Source: Lachnospiraceae bacterium
Lineage (GTDB): Bacteria > Bacillota > Clostridia > Lachnospirales > Lachnospiraceae
Direction: 5' to 3'
Assembly (NCBI GenBank): GCA_025758065.1
Contig: CP107199.1
Location: forward strand, 1,888,501 to 1,952,500
DNA: 64,000 nt
The notes under the pieces are model-generated. The model saw only the letters and a program-made list of their open reading frames with translations. It ran no database searches and was not told the DNA's origin. Shown piece after piece: positions 58,920 through 64,000 of this stretch (the stretch's first letter is position 1; every line of letters starts with the position of its first letter). The translations under genes were made by a program, and so were the position numbers.

Positions 58920-60702
58920 CGTTTTCGGCCCCCTTTTCGATAGTGGTTTCTGTTGCTTTTACAACGGAATGGCGATCCTGAAGCTGATATAATTCTCTGT
59001 AAGCACTATTTTCCTCCAACAGTTTCTCATGGGAAGAAAATTCTGCTTTTCCATTATCCATCCAGATCACACCATCTGTTTCTGAGAACAGATACAGGCG
59101 GTGGGAAATGAGAAAGATAATGCTGTCCGGGACGATCTGGCGCAGGTGTTCAAACACTTCGGTTTCGGTTGTTTTATCTAAAGCGGAAAATGGATCATCT
59201 AAGATCAGGATCGGGCGGGGATGAGCCAAGGTACGGGCCAGAGCCAGACGTTTTTGCTGTCCGCCGGAAAGACGTATGCCTGTTTCGCCGGTTACTGTAT
59301 TTTCCCTTTGTGGCATATGACCTACTTCGTCCTCAAGGCATACAGCCTTTAGATATTTCCACAGATCCTTTTTATCCCCAAGTAAAACATTATTTTTTAT
59401 AGTATCACTTAACAGGTCAGGTTCATGTCCAAGGTATCCCACCAAAGAATTGAGAACATCTGATGAAAGGGAAGAAAATTCCGTTCCGTTAAAAGTGAGG
59501 GAGCCGGTGTAAGGATGTTCGCAGAGAAAAATCCGTCCCAAAGTGGATTTCCCGCAGGCAACTGGTCCGGTAATACCAATGATCTGACCGGGTGAAGCCT
59601 TAAATGTCAGGTCATTGAAAAGCGGTGTACTATTTTCATAAGAAAAGCCAAGAGAACGGGCTTTTACCTGTCCGGGGCTGGATGCAGGCAGAGGTTTATC
59701 CTCTTTTTGGGATCTCATAAAAGGAAGGATACGTTTCCAGGAAACCTGGGCTTTTTGGATCGCATTAAAAAGCTTGGCTGCGTGGGACGATTTTACGGAC
59801 AGCCGGGAAAAACAGGAAAGGAAAGCACTGAAGGCAGCGATATCCCAGGAAGTCCAGCCTGTCCCAATTACATTTTTACTTCCAAAATAGAAGATGAGAA
59901 GAACACCGGTCATGGAAATAAGTTTATAAACAGGAGGAAGGGCAGCTACTGGCAGGTCTGCGCGCACAGAAGCTTTTTCGTAATCTGCCAGGTGGGATTC
60001 GTAGTCTTTATTTCTCTGGGTCTCACAGCCGTAAATACGGTAGGTAATGGCATTTTGGATGCGGTCCAGAGTGGCAGCATTTAAACGGCCGGCACTTTCT
60101 TTGCAGGCAGCTCCTGTTTTCAAAACAACTGCTTTCATCCTTTCTGCGATCACATAGGAAACAGGGGGAAAGATAAGGCACAAAAACGCCAGCTTCCAGT
60201 CATAGGCGAAAAGCATGAAAATATAGGAAAACAGTGCTACGCCTGTGTCAAAAATCTCTGTTGTAAATTTCCGTATTCCTTCAGAACATGCGTCTACATC
60301 GGATAAAGCCTTTGTCATGGCATTACCTGTATTGATATTTTTCAGGTCGCTGGTATCTGTATGGACCAGGTTATTGTAATAAGTCTGTTTCATATTGCGG
60401 TTGATGTTGTTGGCAAAACGGCGTACATACAGACGTTTGATAAAACGGGCTACCTGAACAGTAAAAATAGCAATAAAATAAACAGATGCCAGCTTTAACA
60501 TATCTGAAAAATGGCTTTGGCCCTTCTGGATAAAAAACAGGCACTGTATCATCTGACCTTCAAACCAGGGCCGTACCATAAGCCCCAGATTGTAAATCAG
60601 GCCGGACACTGTGATAACAGCTAATATTCCTTTCTGCATGGAAAAATAACTGATAATATGGTCGGGCTGCCTGCAGATGGGCGGTGCAGACTGTTTACTC
60701 AT
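58894..60702 (-). CDS. ABC exporter subunit 1 (membrane-ATPase fusion)
   Basis: This 602-residue half-exporter has six membrane segments (about 30-320) and an ATPase domain with Walker A GPVACGKST, signature LSGGQQKRLALARTL and Walker B PILILDDPFSALD, where the catalytic Glu is Asp. The start at 60702 follows AAGGAGA; a 43-codon upstream extension crosses a palindromic repeat. It is the first gene of the two-gene operon and is served by a promoter at 60823-60851. Export of a drug, lipid or peptide is likely; the substrate is unknown. Confidence 0.88.
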   Translation of the reverse strand: MSKQSAPPICRQPDHIISYFSMQKGILAVITVSGLIYNLGLMVRPWFEGQMIQCLFFIQKGQSHFSDMLKLASVYFIAIFTVQVARFIKRLYVRRFANNINRNMKQTYYNNLVHTDTSDLKNINTGNAMTKALSDVDACSEGIRKFTTEIFDTGVALFSYIFMLFAYDWKLAFLCLIFPPVSYVIAERMKAVVLKTGAACKESAGRLNAATLDRIQNAITYRIYGCETQRNKDYESHLADYEKASVRADLPVAALPPVYKLISMTGVLLIFYFGSKNVIGTGWTSWDIAAFSAFLSCFSRLSVKSSHAAKLFNAIQKAQVSWKRILPFMRSQKEDKPLPASSPGQVKARSLGFSYENSTPLFNDLTFKASPGQIIGITGPVACGKSTLGRIFLCEHPYTGSLTFNGTEFSSLSSDVLNSLVGYLGHEPDLLSDTIKNNVLLGDKKDLWKYLKAVCLEDEVGHMPQRENTVTGETGIRLSGGQQKRLALARTLAHPRPILILDDPFSALDKTTETEVFEHLRQIVPDSIIFLISHRLYLFSETDGVIWMDNGKAEFSSHEKLLEENSAYRELYQLQDRHSVVKATETTIEKGAENDENRTFCP

Positions 60703-60740
60703 GAGAAGTATCTCCTTCCTCTTATTCTTGCTGTATATCA

Positions 60741-60870
60741 TGATGCTGGAGTCAAAAGGTATTTTGCTCCAGCTGATATCGAGTGGGATCAGCATTGTTA
60801 AAAAATGTATGTTCATCTGTTGATAGTACATTTAAATTTTGCTGCCGTCAATATATGATGATATAAGTGT
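60741..60870. repeat. Degenerate relative of the palindromic repeat, copy C
   Basis: This AT-rich stretch has GTCAAAAGGTATTTTG within GGAGTC.../...GCTCC arms, as in copy B at about 41525, and a nearby ATATGATGATATAAGTGTG. The match is partial, so it may be an old copy. On the minus strand it contains the exporter promoter. Confidence 0.5.
60823..60851 (-). promoter_or_regulatory. Sigma-A promoter of the ABC exporter operon
   Basis: On the minus strand, TTGACG (60851-60846), 17 nt and TACTAT (60828-60823). The leader of about 115 nt contains a CTGGAG/CTCCAG hairpin. Confidence 0.6.
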
Positions 60871-60912
60871 GTAAGCATAAAAGTGTATGAAAATTAAAAA
60901 AATAAAAAGATA

Positions 60913-60941
60913 TTGACGTTTTTTGCGAATCCGTGTACAAT
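60913..60941 (+). promoter_or_regulatory. Sigma-A promoter of the leader RNA / TRAP operon
   Basis: TTGACG (60913-60918), 17 nt and TACAAT (60936-60941), a strong match. Transcription should start near 60948. Confidence 0.75.
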
Positions 60942-60947
60942 AGTACG

Positions 60948-61157
60948 TACATTATTAATAACCTGTTATGAAAATAAAGGCTGGCTTCGATTGACTGAGA
61001 GCAAGGGCTACAAGACCTTTATTTTTATAAGATCCGCACAGCGGCAGCAGCGTATGTTTATACGATACTGCGGGTGTTTTACTTTCCGTGAAAAGTGAAA
61101 GCCTCTGACAGAATCCATTAATCATCCGTCCCTTATACTACAAGGGGCGGTTTTTTT
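60948..61157 (+). ncRNA. Structured leader or independent small RNA, class not identified
   Basis: Between a strong promoter and a strong terminator lies a 210-nt unit with no good gene. Visible elements are a perfect 10-bp stem AAAATAAAGG/CCTTTATTTT enclosing about 35 nt, and a second hairpin region (CCGCA/TGCGG with GCGTAT/ATACG inside). A terminator follows (CCGTCCCTT/AAGGGGCGG, 61126-61150, then seven T). The TRAP genes start about 125 nt after the terminator. It could be a riboswitch or a free-standing RNA; I recognise no known class with certainty. Confidence 0.6.
61126..61157 (+). terminator. Intrinsic terminator ending the leader RNA
   Basis: A 9-bp stem with one G-T pair and a 7-nt loop, then TTTTTTT. 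If it is regulated, it would control read-through into the TRAP genes. Confidence 0.85.
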
Positions 61158-61281
61158 ATGCTTTCTAATGCATCATGCAAAAGAAAGATGTGGAAATGGA
61201 ATACAGAATACACGAAAAAATGCGGAAATAACACAGGATCTTATGCAGGCAAAAGTATTACATATTTAGGAGGAGAGCAGT

Positions 61282-61800
61282 ATGAAAGGGTACAAAAAGC
61301 TTATGGATTTTGTAGCGCTGGTTGAAAAAGCAGTTCTGGCAGCTACCATGATCCTGATCCTTGTACTGACAGTAGGAAACGTGTTTTCACGTAAAGTGAT
61401 CCACCAGTCATGGTCTTTTACAGAGGAACTGGTGGTTGCAATTTTTGTTCTGATCACCCTTTTGGGAGCAGCGTTGTCTGCAAGAGAGGGAGGTCTGGTA
61501 GGTTTAAATCTGGTAACAGAGCGCCTGCCAAAGTCATGTAAAAAGCCGGTGATCATTCTCATCACACTTTTTTCCGTGGTTTTTATGGGAATCTTATTTT
61601 ATTACGGTATGGACAAGGTGTTAGCACAGCTTGCCAACCAGAAACGGACTTTCGTATTAAACTGGCCGGAATGGATCTTCTGGTCCTTTGTTCCCGTTGG
61701 TTCCGTGTGCATGATCCTGCATTTTATTGAATATTGTGTGGATGAATGCGCAAAAACAGATATGACAGAAAATAATGCTATGGAAAAGGAGGATAAATAA
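61282..61800 (+). CDS. TRAP transporter small membrane subunit (DctQ family)
   Basis: This 172-residue protein has four membrane segments (about 10-35, 47-70, 88-108, 126-146) and the DctQ pattern (VLTVGNVFSRKVIHQSWSFTEELVVAIFVLITLLGAALSAREGGLVGLNL). It is the small membrane subunit of a tripartite ATP-independent periplasmic transporter. AGGAGGAGAG precedes the ATG. The stop codon directly abuts the ATG of the fused large subunit. Confidence 0.9.
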   Translation: MKGYKKLMDFVALVEKAVLAATMILILVLTVGNVFSRKVIHQSWSFTEELVVAIFVLITLLGAALSAREGGLVGLNLVTERLPKSCKKPVIILITLFSVVFMGILFYYGMDKVLAQLANQKRTFVLNWPEWIFWSFVPVGSVCMILHFIEYCVDECAKTDMTENNAMEKEDK

Positions 61801-64000
61801 ATGGTAAGTGCAGTTCTTTTTATCACCTTTTTCGTTTTACTGGTTTTAAATGTTCCTATCTCTATCTGTCTGGGACTTTCATCCGCAGCAGCGATCCTGT
61901 ATTCAGGAACCTCTTTAACCATTGTAGCAACTAACATTTATTCTGGTATCAGTAAATTCCTGCTTCTTGCGATCCCGTTTTTCGTATTATCCGGAAACAT
62001 TATGGCAAAAGCCGGTATTTCTACCAGACTGATCCGTTTTGTTAACACCTGCGTTGGTCACAGAAAAGGTGGTATTGCAAATGTATGTATTATCGTTGCC
62101 TGCTTCTTTGGTGCGATTTCCGGTTCCGGTCCTGCAACAGTAGCAGCATTAGGCGCTGTCCTGATCCCGGCTATGGTAGAAAGAGGCGGCTTTTCAGCAC
62201 CGTTCGCTACAGCATTAATGGCAACTGCCAGCTCTATTGCCATTGTCATCCCACCAAGTATTGCTTTTGTTGTATATGCTTCCATTACCGGCGTTTCCAT
62301 CGGTGACATGTTCATGGCAGGTATTGTTCCGGGAATCCTTATGGGACTTGCCCTGATCGTAGTGGTAATGTTAGAAGTACACAAAAACCATGTAGTTCCA
62401 TCTAATGTACAGAAGGCATCTGCAAAAGAAAGACTGGATGCGTTTAAGGATGCTTTCTGGGGATTTTTAATGCCGGTTATCATCCTGGGAGGTATTTACG
62501 GCGGCATCTTTACACCTACTGAGGCAGCAGCCGTTTCAGTTGTATATGGCCTTTTTGTAGGAATGGTAATATATAAAGAAGTAAAATTAAAAGATCTTTG
62601 GGATATCCTTATTGACTCTGCAAAGACCACCGGCGGAATCATGCTCATTGTAGCATGTGCGTCCCTGTTCTCCTTTGTATGTACCCGTTTTGGTATCTCT
62701 GCTGCAGCTTCCCAGCTGCTGGCAAAAGTAGCAGGAAATCAGTTTACTTTCTTACTGATCTGCAACGTGATATTCCTGATCGCAGGCTGCTTTATTGACG
62801 CTAACTCTGCAATGTACATTTTCATCCCGATCATGCTTCCTGTATGCAAGCAGTTAGGCTACAATGTGATCGCATTTGGTATTATGGCAACCGTCAACCT
62901 GGCAATTGGTCAGGTAACACCGCCAGTTGGCGTTAACTTGTTTGTTGCTATCGGTGTAAAGCTGAAAAATGGTTTACAGGTAACCTTACAGCAGATCTCC
63001 CGTGCAGTTGTATCTATGGTAGTGGCAAGTATCGCAGTGCTTTTACTGATCACCTATATTCCGGTAATCTCTACGTTCCTTCCGGCAGCTTTAGGAAGTG
63101 CTGCAGCAGTTGAAAATGGAACCACCACAGGCGGTGACAGCGGTACTACAGCCACAGATAATGAGGATTTTAATACCATTGAAGATTACAGTGATCTGGA
63201 CTGGCCGGAAATGACCTGGAATTTCACCTGTTCCACCACAGAGACCAGTACCTGGGCACAGGCCGGCCGCAAGTTTGGTGAGTTAATGGAACAGGCAACC
63301 GGCGGAAAAGTAAAAGTAGACGTATATGCAGCAGACCAGCTGACCGGTGGCAACCAGTCTGAAGGCATCCAGGCGCTGATGAACGGAGACCCGGTACAGA
63401 TCTCCATGCACAGCAATCTGATCTACTCCGCATTTGATCCACGTTTTAATGTGGTTTCTCTGCCGTATTTATTTGACTCTGTAGAAACAGCAGATGCTGT
63501 TTTAGACGGACCTGCAGGAAAAGAACTGGTAAAGATCCTGGAAAGCTATGACCTGCATTGTATGGGAATGGCAGAAAATGGTTTCCGCCAGCTGACTAAC
63601 AGTGTACGTCCGGTACATTCTGTAGAAGATATGAAAAACCTGAAGCTGCGTGTAGCAGGCTCCAACCTTCTGATGAAGTGTTATGAACTCTGGGGCGCAG
63701 ATGCTACCAATATGAACTGGTCTGAGACCTACACTGCCCTTCAGCAGAAGACAGTAGACGGTCAGGAAAACCCACTTCCTGCAATTGATGCAGCCAGCGT
63801 ACAGGAAGTACAGAAATATGTATCTCTCTGGAATGCCAATTATGACTGCCTGTTCTTCTGTATCAATCAGGGCATTTATGACAGCCTGACCCAGGAGCAG
63901 CAGAAGGTAGTTGATGAAGCAGGCCGCAAGGCAGTTGCTTATGAGCGAGAGATAAACCGTGCCGGCGATGAGGAGATATTAGACCGCTGGCAGGCAAAGA
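61801..64000 (+). CDS. TRAP transporter fusion: DctM large membrane subunit joined to DctP binding protein, partial
   Basis: One frame stays open from 61801 to the window end (733 codons, no stop). Residues 1-435 are a DctM permease (SVLFITFFVLLVLNVPISICLG, CFFGAISGSGPATVAALGAVLIPAM, PPSIAFVVYASITGVSIGDMFMAGI, NLAIGQVTPPVGVNLFVAIGVKLK). An acidic Gly/Thr linker (about 437-465) follows the last membrane segment. From about residue 467 a DctP-type binding protein begins (STWAQAGRKFGELMEQATGGKVKVDVYAADQL, LPYLFDSVETADAVLDGPAGKELV, ADATNMNWSETYTALQQKTVDGQENP). The binding protein has no lipobox or signal peptide, so it is tethered by the permease. The substrate is not evident, probably an organic acid. 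Confidence 0.9.
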   Translation, partial: MVSAVLFITFFVLLVLNVPISICLGLSSAAAILYSGTSLTIVATNIYSGISKFLLLAIPFFVLSGNIMAKAGISTRLIRFVNTCVGHRKGGIANVCIIVACFFGAISGSGPATVAALGAVLIPAMVERGGFSAPFATALMATASSIAIVIPPSIAFVVYASITGVSIGDMFMAGIVPGILMGLALIVVVMLEVHKNHVVPSNVQKASAKERLDAFKDAFWGFLMPVIILGGIYGGIFTPTEAAAVSVVYGLFVGMVIYKEVKLKDLWDILIDSAKTTGGIMLIVACASLFSFVCTRFGISAAASQLLAKVAGNQFTFLLICNVIFLIAGCFIDANSAMYIFIPIMLPVCKQLGYNVIAFGIMATVNLAIGQVTPPVGVNLFVAIGVKLKNGLQVTLQQISRAVVSMVVASIAVLLLITYIPVISTFLPAALGSAAAVENGTTTGGDSGTTATDNEDFNTIEDYSDLDWPEMTWNFTCSTTETSTWAQAGRKFGELMEQATGGKVKVDVYAADQLTGGNQSEGIQALMNGDPVQISMHSNLIYSAFDPRFNVVSLPYLFDSVETADAVLDGPAGKELVKILESYDLHCMGMAENGFRQLTNSVRPVHSVEDMKNLKLRVAGSNLLMKCYELWGADATNMNWSETYTALQQKTVDGQENPLPAIDAASVQEVQKYVSLWNANYDCLFFCINQGIYDSLTQEQQKVVDEAGRKAVAYEREINRAGDEEILDRWQAK

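Noticed and set aside
1..64000. CRISPR arrays, tRNA and rRNA genes
   Set aside because: No regularly spaced direct repeats with unique spacers, no cloverleaf with an acceptor stem and T-loop, and no rRNA-like stretch was recognised.

Overview
The window is a chromosomal segment of an anaerobic Firmicute, most likely a gut Lachnospiraceae (Clostridia). The evidence is the moderate GC content, AGGAGG-type ribosome binding sites, sigma-A promoters (TTGACA/TATAAT), lipoproteins with Thr/Ala/Glu-rich linkers after the lipobox, a spore-coat gene remnant, and the FchA/FolD one-carbon genes. No rRNA, tRNA or CRISPR array was seen. Species cannot be fixed from the sequence alone.

Bases 1-3600 (minus strand) are one end of a Tn916/ICEBs1-type integrative conjugative element: a partial MobT-like relaxase, a hairpin-rich oriT candidate, a TcpA/FtsK-like coupling ATPase, a small unknown protein and two DUF961 proteins. 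The element abuts the last 75 codons of a cotJC-like coat/manganese-catalase gene, so it appears to have inserted in that gene.

Bases 3900-14700 hold a modular palindromic repeat, an SsuABC-like ABC importer divergent from cbiL, and an AraC regulator divergent from a sugar cassette (xylulokinase, DUF4867 protein, FucI/AraA-type isomerase) whose promoter carries three GGATAAG repeats. An ABC-F ATPase follows. Bases 14731-26640 form a peptide-use locus: a degenerate enhancer-binding-protein-like regulator, a Dpp/Opp importer, and three metallopeptidases (M20, isoaspartyl dipeptidase, M42). The importer could feed peptides to these enzymes.

Bases 26740-38432 carry a two-component system with a large multi-membrane-pass kinase, a LysR/UxaA-like dehydratase/DAACS symporter group, a flotillin-like protein, tcdA, and fchA-folD. 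FolD lacks the expected cyclohydrolase Lys and Gln, while FchA beside it would supply that activity. Bases 38600-51720 carry a polar amino acid ABC importer, a MarR regulator, FtsH, a small DUF6809-like protein, and a BMP/Nup-type nucleoside importer co-transcribed with a RocB-like hydrolase. Bases 51916-64000 carry uvrA, MarR-MATE, a heterodimeric ABC exporter, a promoter-leader-terminator RNA unit, and a TRAP transporter whose large membrane subunit (DctM) is fused in frame to the substrate-binding protein (DctP). That reading frame is still open at the window end.

Two families of non-coding repeats stand out. One is a 551-bp MITE-like element present twice (after ftsH and after uvrA) with a single base difference. 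The other is a mosaic of hairpin modules bounded by CATATGATG-like sequence near 4.0-4.4 kb and 41.5-41.8 kb, with a degenerate relative near 60.8 kb.
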